64,000 nucleotides of DNA from Allohoeflea poritis (GCF_027889715.1 NZ_JAPJZH010000011.1:124001-188000); one strand, 5' to 3'; counted from the first letter of the stretch, positions 34,850 through 44,409 are shown. Notes: generated from the sequence alone by a model not told the origin. Made by a program: numbers and translations.

Positions 34850-36190
34850 TCAGGCCTCGTGGGAAATGCCGAGCCGCTTGATCTTGTCGTAAAGGCCCTT
34901 ACGGGAAATGCCGAGGGCCTCATAGACCGGCTTCAGCGCGCCGCCGTGGCGAGCAAGCTCGGCTTCGATGGCGGCCTTTTCGAATGCGGCCACGCGATCG
35001 GCCAGCGTCGGGTCCTGCCCCTCGGCTCGCGGCGCGTCCTGTTCGAAACCGCTCCACATGCCGAGAACGAAACGTTCCGCATAGTTGCGCAACTCACGCA
35101 CATTGCCGGGCCAGTCATGGGCAATGAGTTCCGATTCCAGGTGATGGTCGATTTCCGGGATCTCGCGGCGGTAGCGCGCCCTTGCGTCCCGCGCAAGATG
35201 AAAGAACAGCAGCGGGATGTCGTCCTTGCGCTCACGCAGCGGCGGAATGGTCAGCGTGATGACATTCAGCCGGTAATAGAGATCGGAGCGGAACGTGCCC
35301 TTTGCACCTTCCTTCTCCAGGTCGAACTTGGTTGCCGCCACAAAGCGCACATCCAGCGGGATGATTTTGTTGGAGCCGAGCCGCTCGATGGTCCGCTGCT
35401 CGATGGCGCGAAGCAGTTTCGCCTGGAGATCCAGCGGCATCGATTCGATCTCGTCCAGGAAGATGGTTCCGCCATGGGCGTGCTCGAGCTTGCCGATCCG
35501 CTGCCTTTGCGCGCCCGTGAAGGCTCCGGATTCATGACCGAAAAGCTCCGATTCGAAAATATCCGCCGGCAGCGCCGCACAGTTGATGGCAACGAAATTG
35601 CCCCCGGCGCGCGGGCCGTAGTCGTGCAGCGCGCGGGCGACAACCTCCTTGCCGGCTCCGGTCTCGCCGACGATCAGCACATCGGCATCCGTGTCGGCGA
35701 CGGCGGCGATCTGGCCACGCAGCCGAACGATCTGCCCGGAGCGTCCGACAAGACGCTGCGTCAGGTCATGCCGTTGGTCCAGCTCATTGCGCAGGGTGCG
35801 GTTTTCAAGCACCAGCCGGCGTTTTTCCAGCGCCCGCTCGATAACGGTCGACAGCCGCGACACAGGAAACGGCTTTTCGATGAAGTCATAGGCGCCGCCG
35901 CGCATCGCCTCGACCGCCAGTTGCACATCGCCATGTCCGGTGATCAGGATGACGGGATAGGTCGCATCGATCGCCAGCACTTTCTTCAACAAGGTCATGC
36001 CGTCGTCGCCCGGCATCCGGATATCGGTGACCACGACGCCATAATCCTCGCGCCCGATATGGTCGAGCACGCTTTCTGCGCTGTCGTAGACGCCGACCGA
36101 GAGGCCCTCGAGCTCCAGGCCCTGCGCCAGCGCATGGCGCAGATCGTCGTCATCATCGACGAGGTGTATTGTCGGAATGGCGCTGTCCAA
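34850..36190 (-). CDS. dctD: Sigma-54-dependent response regulator (DctD)
   Basis: 446 residues. The receiver domain (about 1-125) has the phospho-aspartate in VVTDIRMPGDDG. The AAA+ domain carries Walker A GETGAGKE (about 178), the sigma-54-contacting GAFTGA (about 227) and Walker B GGTIFLDEI. A Fis-type helix-turn-helix ends the protein (LARHGGALKPVYEALGISRKGLYDKI). The start is probably TTG 36190, since an in-frame TAG lies just upstream and GGAG is nine bases away. It is encoded after its kinase and before the dctP promoter, and should activate dctPQM when phosphorylated in response to dicarboxylates. Confidence 0.92.
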   Translation of the reverse strand: MDSAIPTIHLVDDDDDLRHALAQGLELEGLSVGVYDSAESVLDHIGREDYGVVVTDIRMPGDDGMTLLKKVLAIDATYPVILITGHGDVQLAVEAMRGGAYDFIEKPFPVSRLSTVIERALEKRRLVLENRTLRNELDQRHDLTQRLVGRSGQIVRLRGQIAAVADTDADVLIVGETGAGKEVVARALHDYGPRAGGNFVAINCAALPADIFESELFGHESGAFTGAQRQRIGKLEHAHGGTIFLDEIESMPLDLQAKLLRAIEQRTIERLGSNKIIPLDVRFVAATKFDLEKEGAKGTFRSDLYYRLNVITLTIPPLRERKDDIPLLFFHLARDARARYRREIPEIDHHLESELIAHDWPGNVRELRNYAERFVLGMWSGFEQDAPRAEGQDPTLADRVAAFEKAAIEAELARHGGALKPVYEALGISRKGLYDKIKRLGISHEA

Positions 36191-36230
36191 ATCACTCTAC
36201 TCCGCTGCCCAAATCATTCTACTCCGCTGC
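36187..36230. repeat. Tandem 22-bp duplication at the dctB-dctD junction
   Basis: Two adjoining 22-bp copies (36187-36208 and 36209-36230) differ at one base, C or T at position 9. Each copy contains, on the minus strand, a GCAGCGGAG ribosome-binding-like stretch, a TAG and a TTG. The upstream copy holds the dctB stop codon; the downstream copy provides the ribosome-binding site and start codon used by dctD. Confidence 0.85.
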
Positions 36231-37994
36231 AATGTCCGATGCGTCGGCAGCACGCAGGCGCACGGCAAAGCAGGCACCGCCGCTATCGCTTTCGCCGACG
36301 GCAATGCTGCCGCCGAAATCGGCGACGATGCTGCTGGCGATCGACAGGCCGATGCCGATGCCGGCACCCACATCCTTGGTGGTGAAGAACGGCTCGAAAA
36401 TGCTGTCGCGGCGTTCGGGCGGAATGCCGGGACCGTTGTCCTCGACCCGCACCACCACGGCATCGCCGTCCTCGCAGACCGTCAGCGTCACCTGACCGTT
36501 CTCCGTGCCTGCCCCAGCAATCGCATCAATGCCGTTGTTGATCAGGTTCACAAAGACCTGCGACAGACGGATCTGCCCGCCCAGGACCCGGTGTGGACCG
36601 CCCTCGATCTTCGTTTCCACTTTGACGCCGGCTTTGCGGGCCCTCGGCAGGACAAGCATAAGCGCCTCATCCAGCACCGGCGCAATGGGGATCGCCTTGA
36701 CCGTCGTGCCGGGTTTGCGCGAGAACGAAAGCAGGCTCTGGGAGAGCTGGGCCATGCGGTCGACAAGACCGCTGATCCGCGTCAGATTGTCTGAAACCGT
36801 TCCGGTATTGCCCTTGTCGAGGAAGCGGTGCGCATTGTCCGAATAGGTCCGAATGGCGGCGAGCGGCTGGTTGAACTCGTGGCTGATCGCCGCCGACATC
36901 TGGCCAAGCGCAGCCAGTTTGGCTGCCTGAACCAGTTCGGCCTGTGTCTTTCTTAGCTGTTCCTCGGTCTGCCGCCGTTCGTCGATCTCCCGCGACAGCG
37001 ACACATTCGTATCGCTGAGCGCCTTGGTGCGTTCGCGCACCAGCCGCTCGAGTCGCAGCGATGCGGCCCGGTCGCGGCGCATGCGCAACAATTGCCCCTC
37101 GCGCCGCATGACGACGACAAAGGCCAGGGCGCCCACCAGCAGGCTGACAAGCGCGGCAATAATTCCGCCGGTCCAGGCGGCGGTCACCAGCGGACGCTCG
37201 TCGGACAGCACGTGAAGCTGCCAGTCGAGCAGCGGCAGATGACGCGTAAGATCGCTGTGCAGGACCTTGCCGCCCACCAGGTAGTGGCCGGGGGTCCGGG
37301 CTTCGGACATCAGCGTGTCCAGATGCTGCAGCCGCCACAGCGGCTGGTTGGTCAGGAACACGGTTCCGGTCGGATCGGTGATAAAGATCGGATTTGTCGA
37401 CAAGGACCAGGTGGCCTCGACGGGATCGAAATCCACATAGACGGCTATGGCGCCGATCAGAACGTTGTCCTGCCGCACGCCGAAAGCAAAGGCGTAGGCG
37501 CGCTGCTCGGAGTCCAATGAAATCGCCTGCCGGCCGAGCCGGCCCTGGCGCACCGCCTCCAGCAGCCGGACATGCTCTTCCCTGTTGCCGGTAAAGAGCC
37601 CGCCCGCCGTCGCCAGAACACGCCCGTCCGTGTGAAGGAACGCGACCTCCTTGGCACCCGACCTGCCGGCGATCTCGATCGCCTTGCGTCGCGCTGCTTC
37701 GCTCATGTCGCGATCCGGATCGTCGAACAGCGCGATGATGGATTCCTCGCGCGAAAGCAGGGGCGGCAGCAGCCGGTACTTGTCGAGAATGCCCGACAGC
37801 GCCTCGGCCTGCACGGCGAGCGTCTCCGCCGCCTTCGATTCAAGCTGCTGCTCGGCCCGGTCGCGCCACCACTGCGCCGTGAAATAGACCGCCGCCAGAC
37901 CGAACAGGCAGACGGCACAGGCGGTGATCACCCGTGTGCGACGAAAATTGCGGCGATTTGAGGCTCCACTGACCATGCGGGAAAGATTATTCAC
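36219..37994 (-). CDS. dctB: Sensor histidine kinase (DctB)
   Basis: 591 residues. One transmembrane helix (about 21-42), a periplasmic double-PAS-like sensor (about 45-265), a second helix (about 272-296) and a coiled-coil linker precede the kinase core. The H-box SHEFNQPLAAIRTYSDNA (about 375) is that of DctB. N-box NLINNGIDAI, G1 DNGPGI, F-box FEPFFTTK and G2 GIGIGLS are all intact. GTG 37994 is the likely start, with ATG 37976 as alternative. DctB senses external C4-dicarboxylates and phosphorylates DctD. The stop codon lies inside the 22-bp tandem duplication ahead of dctD. Confidence 0.92.
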   Translation of the reverse strand: MNNLSRMVSGASNRRNFRRTRVITACAVCLFGLAAVYFTAQWWRDRAEQQLESKAAETLAVQAEALSGILDKYRLLPPLLSREESIIALFDDPDRDMSEAARRKAIEIAGRSGAKEVAFLHTDGRVLATAGGLFTGNREEHVRLLEAVRQGRLGRQAISLDSEQRAYAFAFGVRQDNVLIGAIAVYVDFDPVEATWSLSTNPIFITDPTGTVFLTNQPLWRLQHLDTLMSEARTPGHYLVGGKVLHSDLTRHLPLLDWQLHVLSDERPLVTAAWTGGIIAALVSLLVGALAFVVVMRREGQLLRMRRDRAASLRLERLVRERTKALSDTNVSLSREIDERRQTEEQLRKTQAELVQAAKLAALGQMSAAISHEFNQPLAAIRTYSDNAHRFLDKGNTGTVSDNLTRISGLVDRMAQLSQSLLSFSRKPGTTVKAIPIAPVLDEALMLVLPRARKAGVKVETKIEGGPHRVLGGQIRLSQVFVNLINNGIDAIAGAGTENGQVTLTVCEDGDAVVVRVEDNGPGIPPERRDSIFEPFFTTKDVGAGIGIGLSIASSIVADFGGSIAVGESDSGGACFAVRLRAADASDIAAE

Positions 37995-38028
37995 TCTCGT
38001 TGAAAAAAGCCACGCGGGCGCGAAGATC

Positions 38029-39123
38029 TCACTTCCTGCCGGACAGCATGCGCTGACCGATGGCGACCGATTTGATCATGGCAAACACCGGCAGGTCCGT
38101 TGAAATGCCCAGCGCATCGAAGGCATGGCGTGTGATGCGAGCCCGCAGCGCTTGCCCGCCGATATCGAGTACGATCTCGACAAACGGGCTTTCATCGAGC
38201 GCGAAGCTGCGCACCGTCGCCGGCAACACGTTGCGCACGCTGACATCTTGCGGCGCGGCGAGGGACAACGCCACATCGCGTGCCTTGATGCGCATGCGCA
38301 GCCGGTCTCCGGCACGCACCCTGTCGCTGACGATATGAAGTTCCTGCCCGCCTTCCAGTGAAACCGTGCACAGGCCGTATTGCGCGTCGATGGCGCTGAC
38401 GGTCCCGCTTACGAGAGAGCTTGCCTCGTGCCGGCCGAGCGCCGGACCGAATTCGAGCTTCGAGAACATCTCAACCGCATCGCCCGAGCCGAGCACTGTG
38501 CCGTCGGACAAAAGCACCAGCGTGTCGGCGAGGCGCGCCACCTCGTCCACCTCGTGGCTGACATAGACGATGGGAAGGCCCGTCTCGTCACGCACCTCCT
38601 CCAGATAGGGCAGGATTTCGCGCTTGCGCGCCTGATCGAGCGAGGCCAGCGGCTCGTCCATCAGCAGCAGGGCGGGATCGGCAAGCAGCGCGCGGCCGAT
38701 GGCGACACGCTGCATCTCGCCGCCCGACAGCGTCGCCGGATAGCGATCCATCAATCCGCCGATACCAAGCAGTTCTGTAATGCGGTCCAGATCCGCACTG
38801 CTGTTCCGGTTTCCGGCCCAGCGGCCATAGGTCAGGTTGCGGGCGACGGACATATGCGGGAACAGCCGCGCATCCTGGAAAACCATGCCGATGCGGCGCT
38901 TCGGCGGTGCGATATCCGTTCCCGCCTCGCTGTCGAACAGCGTACGCCCGTCAGCGCGGACGACTCCGGATTGCGGCCGGATCAGGCCGGCAATCATCTT
39001 CAGAATACTCGTCTTGCCGGAACCCGAATGCCCGAAGAGCGCAGTCACGCCAGCGCCTGCCTCGAACTCGGCCGATATCTCGAAGTCGCCGAGGCGCGAA
39101 TGCAGCCGGACCGCAAGGCTCAT
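38029..39123 (-). CDS. modC: Molybdate ABC transporter ATP-binding protein ModC
   Basis: 364 residues from ATG 39123, whose ATGA overlaps the modB stop. Walker A GHSGSGKTS (about 31-39), signature LSGGEMQR (about 126), Walker B LLLMDEP and the switch VSHE are present. The C-terminal ~130 residues contain a molybdopterin-binding (TOBE/Mop-like) domain with VRAGDRLRMRIKARDVAL and LPATVRSF, which in ModC binds molybdate and inhibits transport. Gene order modA-modB-modC on one strand is the standard one. The molybdenum cofactor is needed by the CO dehydrogenase encoded 11 kb away. Confidence 0.94.
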   Translation of the reverse strand: MSLAVRLHSRLGDFEISAEFEAGAGVTALFGHSGSGKTSILKMIAGLIRPQSGVVRADGRTLFDSEAGTDIAPPKRRIGMVFQDARLFPHMSVARNLTYGRWAGNRNSSADLDRITELLGIGGLMDRYPATLSGGEMQRVAIGRALLADPALLLMDEPLASLDQARKREILPYLEEVRDETGLPIVYVSHEVDEVARLADTLVLLSDGTVLGSGDAVEMFSKLEFGPALGRHEASSLVSGTVSAIDAQYGLCTVSLEGGQELHIVSDRVRAGDRLRMRIKARDVALSLAAPQDVSVRNVLPATVRSFALDESPFVEIVLDIGGQALRARITRHAFDALGISTDLPVFAMIKSVAIGQRMLSGRK

Positions 39124-39803
39124 CTGCGCCTCCTTTGTCCGATATGCCGGCCGACCCACTCCGACAAGAGGACAGAGCCGATCGCCAGGCAGGCGGAGAT
39201 CGCGATCAGCATCGCCATCGCCCGGTCGCCGGCCGGGCTCTGCAGCAGCGAATAGATCGCCAGCGACAGGGTCTGCGTCTCGCCCGGAATGTTTGAAACA
39301 AAGGTGATCGTCGCGCCGAACTCGCCGAGCGCCTTGGCAAAACCGAGCACCGCGCCGGCGATGACCCCCGGCATGACCAGCGGCAGGGTTATGGTCAACA
39401 GGCGCATCAGGCGTCCGGCGCCGAGTGTCGCCGCCGCCTCCTCGAGACCTCGGTCGAGCGTTTCGATCGACAGCCGCATCGGCCGCACCAGAAGCGGAAA
39501 CGCCATTACCCCGGCCGCCAGGGCCGCGCCCTCCCACCGGAAGGCGAAATCCAGTCCGACGGTGCGGAAGGCCCGGCCCGCAAAACCGCTGAAACCGAAA
39601 AGCACCAGCAGGAAATAGCCCGTGACGACCGGCGGCATGACCAGCGGCAGCGTCACCAGCGCCTGCAACAGGCTTTTGCCCCAGAATTCGTGCCGCGCAA
39701 GGACCCAGGCGACCGCGAAAGCGATCGGCACCGCAAACAGCATGGCGACCGCCGAAACCTTCAGCGACAAGAGAACAATGTCGGCCACTTCCACCTCGGA
39801 CAT
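39120..39803 (-). CDS. modB: Molybdate ABC transporter permease ModB
   Basis: 227 residues with about five membrane helices. The EAA-type loop LEEAAATLGAGRLMRLLTITLP lies near residues 135-155 (key residues Glu-Ala-Ala and Gly), and SLKVSAVAMLFAVPIAFAVAW forms the first helix. It starts three bases after the modA stop codon and overlaps modC by four bases, so the three subunits are translationally coupled. Confidence 0.93.
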   Translation of the reverse strand: MSEVEVADIVLLSLKVSAVAMLFAVPIAFAVAWVLARHEFWGKSLLQALVTLPLVMPPVVTGYFLLVLFGFSGFAGRAFRTVGLDFAFRWEGAALAAGVMAFPLLVRPMRLSIETLDRGLEEAAATLGAGRLMRLLTITLPLVMPGVIAGAVLGFAKALGEFGATITFVSNIPGETQTLSLAIYSLLQSPAGDRAMAMLIAISACLAIGSVLLSEWVGRHIGQRRRR

Positions 39804-39806
39804 TGG

Positions 39807-40559
39807 CTACGAGCCTGATCCGGCAGCGGGCTTTGTGAACCCGTAGGGCCCGAGCGCCCCATCCGCTGCCTGTGCACGCAGGAATGCATAAAAGTCCCGC
39901 GCATCCTCATGGGCGTTTGCGGTCAGGGCCGCCGGATAGACAATGGGCGCATGCGTTTCCGGCGGGAAGATATAGGCAACCGCGACATCCTCGCTCAGCT
40001 CGGCATCCGAACCGTAGACAATGGCAAAGGCGACATCGCCGCGCGCCGCCAGCGCCATGGCGACACGCACATTCTCACCGAAGGCCGCCATTGGCCGCAG
40101 GTCTTCCCACAGGCCGAGTTGGTCAAGTGCCTGCGCGGTGTAGACGCCCGCCGGCACATGCGCGGGATCGCCCATGGCGAAACGGCCGGAACGCAGGAGC
40201 GGCTCGGGATCGACAGGTGGAGCAATCGCGCCATCGCCGGTGACGACGACGAGTGTGTTGCCGGCGATGTTCGTGCGGCTCTCCACATCGATCAGCTTCC
40301 GGTCCTCGAGATAATCCATCCAGTCCGGATTTGCGGCGATGAAAAGATCCGCCGGCGCACCGGCTTCGATCTGCCGGGCCAGCGCGCCGGAACTGGCGAC
40401 GGAGACGACGACCGGATTTCCGGTCCGTTCCCGATAGGCGCGCGCCATCGCCTCCACGGCATCCTTCATGCTCGCGGCGGCGAAGACCAGCGTCCGCTCA
40501 GCCGACTGGGCGGCCGAGGACAGGAGAAGCAGTGTCAGAAACAGCGCCGCCATGCGCAC
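39807..40559 (-). CDS. modA: Molybdate-binding periplasmic protein ModA
   Basis: 250 residues with a Sec signal peptide (about 1-19, MRMAALFLTLLLLSSAAQSA). The oxyanion site residues fall in FAAASMKDAVEAMARAY, SSGALARQIEAGAPADLFIAAN and the late VAMALAARGDVAFAIVYGSDA, as in ModA. Translation may begin at GTG 40559 or ATG 40553. I see no ModE-type box in the ~95-nt gap upstream, which is shared with the tail of the DUF533 gene. Confidence 0.92.
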   Translation of the reverse strand: MRMAALFLTLLLLSSAAQSAERTLVFAAASMKDAVEAMARAYRERTGNPVVVSVASSGALARQIEAGAPADLFIAANPDWMDYLEDRKLIDVESRTNIAGNTLVVVTGDGAIAPPVDPEPLLRSGRFAMGDPAHVPAGVYTAQALDQLGLWEDLRPMAAFGENVRVAMALAARGDVAFAIVYGSDAELSEDVAVAYIFPPETHAPIVYPAALTANAHEDARDFYAFLRAQAADGALGPYGFTKPAAGSGS

Positions 40560-40656
40560 CTGTGTGCCGTCCCTTCATCAGTTCAAGACGGCGCCGACAT
40601 TAGAGCAATTGGCGTTGGAAAAGAACCATTTGGTGACTGCGATCGCCGCACTTGGT

Positions 40657-41358
40657 TTACGCCGACGCACCGGCCACCGTCGCCTCGATGTGATCCACCA
40701 GCGCATCGTCAAGGCCGAGCCGCCCGGCAAGCATATCGAGATAGCCGCGTTCGGCGCGGGTGTTCGGATCGATGGCGAGCCGCGACGCGGTATAGAGCTC
40801 GACCCGCTGCTCCTCCGTTCGCGCGGCAACAATGATGTCGTCAAGCACGGTCGGCTCTTCCAGTTCGCTGTTGATGAAGGCCTGCGCGTCATCGGCAATT
40901 CCGGAAACGGCCAGCTTGTCGGCTATGCGGCCCCGCTCGCTTTCGTCCACATGGCCGTCGCTCCGCGCCGCCGCGATCATCGCCCGCATCAGGGCAAGGG
41001 CGAAATCGTCGTTGATCGTAGCCACATCCGTATCGAAACCCGATTGCTCGGCTTCCGGCACGATATCGGCTTCGATCTGCGGCGGGGTCGCCTGCTCGGG
41101 CGATTTGCCGGCCTTGTAGTTCTTGTAGGCCTGGTAACCCAGCCCGGCGACCACGGCGAGACCGCCCAGTTTCAGGGCCGACCCCGTGACCGACCGGCCG
41201 GTGCTGGTGCCCAGAAGGACGGCGGCTATGGCGCCGGTCGCCAGGGGATTGTCCTTGGCAAGCTGCACCGCCTGCCCGGCCTTGCCGCGCACGGTGTCCT
41301 CGGTGCCGGGGACCTTTGAACCGAGAAACTGATCGAGAAGCTGCTTTGGATCGAACAT
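40657..41358 (-). CDS. DUF533/YebE-like protein with TerB-like domain
   Basis: 233 residues. The N-terminal half begins MFDPKQLLDQFLGSK and has a glycine/alanine-rich hydrophobic stretch (about 38-78, including LGTSTGRSVTGSALKLGGLAVVAG in pieces) typical of DUF533. The C-terminal half is acidic and helical, with MRAMIAAARSDGHVDESERGRI near residue 128, a TerB-like metal-binding pattern. Function is unknown; YebE in E. coli is an envelope-stress-regulated inner-membrane protein. It is probably a monocistronic gene. Confidence 0.83.
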   Translation of the reverse strand: MFDPKQLLDQFLGSKVPGTEDTVRGKAGQAVQLAKDNPLATGAIAAVLLGTSTGRSVTGSALKLGGLAVVAGLGYQAYKNYKAGKSPEQATPPQIEADIVPEAEQSGFDTDVATINDDFALALMRAMIAAARSDGHVDESERGRIADKLAVSGIADDAQAFINSELEEPTVLDDIIVAARTEEQRVELYTASRLAIDPNTRAERGYLDMLAGRLGLDDALVDHIEATVAGASA

Positions 41359-41465
41359 GGAGCCGCCTTTCTGAAGAAATTTTCTCCAGCATCAGATAAG
41401 TACGGCATTCGGAGATTCAAACCCGCCGCAGGCGACAAACGCATTCCGGATTGAAAAATCCGCTA

Positions 41466-42104
41466 TCAGCCGGCAAGCTTCGACGCATCCGCCGCAAGCG
41501 CGGTGATCGCCGCCCAGTCGCCAGCCTCGACCAGGTTCTTCGGCGCGACCCAGGAGCCGCCGACGCAAACCACATTCGGCAAGGCCAGATAGGTTCCGGC
41601 ACTCGCCGCGGTAATGCCGCCCGTCGGACAGAAACTGATACCGCCGAAAGGCGAGGCAAGCGATTTGAGATAGGCGGCACCACCGGCCTGTTCCGCCGGA
41701 AAGAACTTCATTACGGCATAGCCTTCCTCGCGCAATGCCATGATCTCGCTTGGCGTCGCCGCGCCGGGCAGCATGGGCACATCGGAACGAGCGGCGGCAT
41801 CAAGCAGTTCCTGGGTCGTTCCGGGGCTGACGATAAACTGCGAACCAGCCTTCACGGCAGCCTCATACTGGCGCGCATTCAAAATGGTGCCGGCGCCGAC
41901 CTCGGCGCCCTCGACTTCGTCCGCAACCGCCTTGATCGCGTCCAGCGCCGCCTCCGTGCGCAGCGTGATCTCGATCGCTTTCAGCCCGCCCTCGACCAAC
42001 GCGCGGGCAAGCGGAACGACTGTTGCCGCATTGTCGACCACCAGCACGGGTACGACCGGCTGCAGTTGCAGGATCGACAACAGTTTTTCGGTTTTCTTGC
42101 CCAT
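41466..42104 (-). CDS. eda: KDPG/KHG aldolase
   Basis: 212 residues from ATG 42104, preceded by AGGTGG. Class I aldolase motifs are all present: VVPVLVV, IEITLRT with the catalytic glutamate, VGAGTI, FIVSPG and the Schiff-base lysine in [11 protein letters not shown]. It splits 2-keto-3-deoxy-6-phosphogluconate to pyruvate and glyceraldehyde 3-phosphate in the Entner-Doudoroff pathway; some members act on 4-hydroxy-2-oxoglutarate. No edd or zwf is adjacent, and it diverges from trhO. Confidence 0.93.
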   Translation of the reverse strand: MGKKTEKLLSILQLQPVVPVLVVDNAATVVPLARALVEGGLKAIEITLRTEAALDAIKAVADEVEGAEVGAGTILNARQYEAAVKAGSQFIVSPGTTQELLDAAARSDVPMLPGAATPSEIMALREEGYAVMKFFPAEQAGGAAYLKSLASPFGGISFCPTGGITAASAGTYLALPNVVCVGGSWVAPKNLVEAGDWAAITALAADASKLAG

Positions 42105-42258
42105 TTCGCGCCACCTGGAGTTTTTCAATCGATTAACCCGCGGCGGCAACGTTGTCCACCGCGCGGGTGACAAAATTCGCGTCATAGTTGGCGGCCTCCA
42201 TGCCGCGCCCATAGACACGGCGATTGCGCACCGGCAAAAGAAACGCTATGGCCAACCG

Positions 42259-43200
42259 ATGACCGATATCGACGGCAATGCCAGCGCGGCAGAAGGCGGA
42301 TTCCTGGTCGCCGCGCTCTATCATTTCACACCGCTGCCGCACTTCGAGGCCCTGCAGCAAAAGATCCAGGCTGCCTGTGACGATCACGGGGTCAAGGGAA
42401 CGCTGCTGCTCGCCGACGAAGGTATCAACGGAACAATCGCGGGCTCTGACGCGGGCATCGCGGCGGTGCTCGCCTTCCTGCGCGCCATTCCCGAATTCGC
42501 GGATCTGGAACACAAGGAAAGCCGCGCCGCGAAAAAGCCGTTCCACCGCATGAAAGTGCGCCTCAAGAAAGAGATCGTCACGATGGGCGTTGAGGGCATC
42601 GACCCGCTCGAAAGCGTCGGAACCTATGTCGACCCGGGGGAATGGAACGCACTGATCAGCGATCCGGATACCATCGTGATCGACACGCGCAACGACTACG
42701 AGACGGCCATCGGAACCTTTCGGGGCGCACTCGACCCGCACACGAAGACATTCCGCGAGTTCCCGGACTGGGTGCGCAACAATACCGGCCTGCACAACAA
42801 GCCGAAAATCGCCATGTATTGCACCGGCGGCATCCGCTGCGAGAAAGCCTCCGCCTTCATGAAGGCAGAGGGCTTCGAGGATGTCTTTCATCTCAAGGGC
42901 GGCATCCTGAAATATCTGGAGGAAGTCCCGGAAGAAGAGAGCCTGTGGAATGGGGCCTGCTTCGTCTTCGACGAGCGCGTTTCGGTGACCCACGGACTGC
43001 GGCAGGGCGACCACACGCTTTGCCGGGCCTGCCGCCATCCGCTGACACGGCGGGAGGTCGCGGATCCGGCCTTCGAGGATGGCGTTTCCTGCCCCTATTG
43101 CATCAATGAGCGCAGCGCCGACGACCGTGCCCGTTACCGCGAACGCCAGAAGCAGGTGGCCCTCGCCAAAAAACGCGGCAAGGCCCATATCGGTCGATAA
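42259..43200 (+). CDS. trhO: tRNA uridine(34) hydroxylase TrhO (rhodanese-like, UPF0176)
   Basis: 313 residues from ATG 42259. An N-terminal acylphosphatase-like part ([12 protein letters not shown], about 54-65) is followed by a rhodanese domain (about 125-225) with catalytic cysteine in [12 protein letters not shown], and a C-terminal zinc-ribbon-like tail with CRACRHPL and CPYCINER. TrhO hydroxylates U34 of tRNAs at the first step toward 5-methoxy- or carboxymethoxyuridine. It is a single gene, ended by a good bidirectional hairpin at 43205-43230. Confidence 0.92.
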   Translation: MTDIDGNASAAEGGFLVAALYHFTPLPHFEALQQKIQAACDDHGVKGTLLLADEGINGTIAGSDAGIAAVLAFLRAIPEFADLEHKESRAAKKPFHRMKVRLKKEIVTMGVEGIDPLESVGTYVDPGEWNALISDPDTIVIDTRNDYETAIGTFRGALDPHTKTFREFPDWVRNNTGLHNKPKIAMYCTGGIRCEKASAFMKAEGFEDVFHLKGGILKYLEEVPEEESLWNGACFVFDERVSVTHGLRQGDHTLCRACRHPLTRREVADPAFEDGVSCPYCINERSADDRARYRERQKQVALAKKRGKAHIGR

Positions 43201-43204
43201 CCGA

Positions 43205-43230
43205 AAAGGGCGATCCGAAGACCGCCCTTT
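43205..43230. terminator. Bidirectional terminator between trhO and the iron-binding protein gene
   Basis: AAAGGGCG (43205-43212) and CGCCCTTT (43223-43230) form an eight-pair stem with a ten-base loop, immediately after the trhO stop codon and 31 bases past the stop of the convergent gene. U-rich ends are built into the stem in both directions. Confidence 0.65.
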
Positions 43231-43260
43231 GGAAATCGCTATTACTGCTTTGAATCGCCG

Positions 43261-44286
43261 TCAGTTGTTGAAGCCGACCTTGTCCACAAGCTCGGAGGCT
43301 TTCGGACGGTTCTTGGCGATCTCGGCAAGCGGCAGCTTGTCCGGATTGATGTCGCCGAAATTCTTCACCGTGTCCGAGGCCTGGGCGTTCGGATCGACCG
43401 GGTATTCATAGACGCGTTCTGCGTAAAGCTCCTGGCCCTTGGGGCTGGCAAGGAATTCCATCAGCTTGACGGCGTCGTCCTTGTTGGGCGCATGCTTGGC
43501 GAGCGCCATGCCGGAGATATTGACATGGGTGCCGCGGTCGCCGGAATTGGGGAACAGCACCTTGATGGCATTGGCCCAGTCCTTCTGCTCCGGCTCTTTT
43601 TCATTGTTCTGCATCAGGCCGACATAATAGGTGTTGCCGATGCCGATATCGCATTCGCCGGCAAAGACGCCCTTGGCCTGCGCGCGGTCATTGCCGTTCG
43701 GCTTGCGGGCCAGATTGTCCTTGACGCCGGTCAGCCATTTTTCGGTTTCTTCCTCGCCGTGATGGGCGATCATCGAAGCGACCAGCGCGACATTGTAGAT
43801 GTGCTGTCCGCTGCGGATGCAGATCTTGCCCTTCCATTTCGGGTCCGCCAGTTCCTCATAGCTGATCGTGTCCTGCGGAACGCGGTCCTTGGAGGCATAG
43901 ACGACACGGCCGCGCGTTGTCAGACCGTACCAGTGTCCTTCCGGATCACGATAGTTTTCCGGGATCGTGCCGTTGATGGCGGCGCTGTCGACCGGCTGCG
44001 TGACGCCCTCGTCCTTTGCGTTGCTGAGCCGGCCGATATCGACCGTCAGGATCAGGTCGGCTGGCGAATTCTCGCCCTCGGCCTTCATGCGCTCGACGAG
44101 GCCCTTGTTCAGGAACAGGACATTCGTCTTGACGCCCGTTTCCTCGGTAAAGGCTTCGAGCAGGGGCGCGATGAGGTCCGGTTGACGGTAGGAATAGATA
44201 TTGACTTCCGCCGCAAGCGCCGTCGTTCCAACCGAGGCCGCAATCAGGGCGCTCAATCCGGCTGCATGGATCGATTTGACGTGCAT
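43261..44286 (-). CDS. Ferric-iron ABC transporter periplasmic binding protein (FbpA/FutA-like)
   Basis: 341 residues from ATG 44286 (AAGGGA upstream). A signal peptide of about 25 residues (ending TTALAA) leads into a class II ferric-binding domain: VNIYSYRQPDLIAPLLEAF, then RGRVVYASKDRV and GNTYYVGLMQNN, with the tyrosine pair typical of Fe3+ ligands. No permease or ATPase genes follow, as the gene is bounded by a terminator. It diverges from rirA, and the shared 282-bp region holds RirA- and Irr-type boxes, so iron-responsive control is very likely. Confidence 0.9.
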   Translation of the reverse strand: MHVKSIHAAGLSALIAASVGTTALAAEVNIYSYRQPDLIAPLLEAFTEETGVKTNVLFLNKGLVERMKAEGENSPADLILTVDIGRLSNAKDEGVTQPVDSAAINGTIPENYRDPEGHWYGLTTRGRVVYASKDRVPQDTISYEELADPKWKGKICIRSGQHIYNVALVASMIAHHGEEETEKWLTGVKDNLARKPNGNDRAQAKGVFAGECDIGIGNTYYVGLMQNNEKEPEQKDWANAIKVLFPNSGDRGTHVNISGMALAKHAPNKDDAVKLMEFLASPKGQELYAERVYEYPVDPNAQASDTVKNFGDINPDKLPLAEIAKNRPKASELVDKVGFNN

Positions 44287-44363
44287 TTTGGTTCCCTTAC
44301 TTATGGAGAATGACGATAACATGAGGCTGATACTCTATTTTTATAGCGCCGCGCAACGAAAGA

Positions 44364-44378
44364 TGAGAAAAAACGTCA
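44364..44378 (-). promoter_or_regulatory. RirA-type iron-responsive operator (TGA-N9-TCA)
   Basis: TGAGAAAAAACGTCA fits the IRO pattern TGA-N9-TCA exactly. It is 78 bases upstream of the ferric-binding protein ATG and overlaps a TTGACG that could be its -35 element on the minus strand. Confidence 0.5.
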
Positions 44379-44392
44379 ATTTTTTTTCGCCA

Positions 44393-44409
44393 TTTATAAT
44401 GGTTCTAAT
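44393..44409 (-). promoter_or_regulatory. Irr/ICE-like box 1
   Basis: TTTATAA-TGG-TTCTAAT matches the Irr iron-control-element pattern TTTAGAA-N3-TTCTAAA at 12 of 14 defined positions. It lies on the iron-binding-protein side of the intergenic region. Confidence 0.45.

Noticed and set aside
42133-43188. Long minus-strand open frame of 351 codons opposite trhO
   Set aside because: It is antisense to a well-supported TrhO gene. Such long antisense frames are common in GC-rich DNA, and the translation has no recognisable domain.
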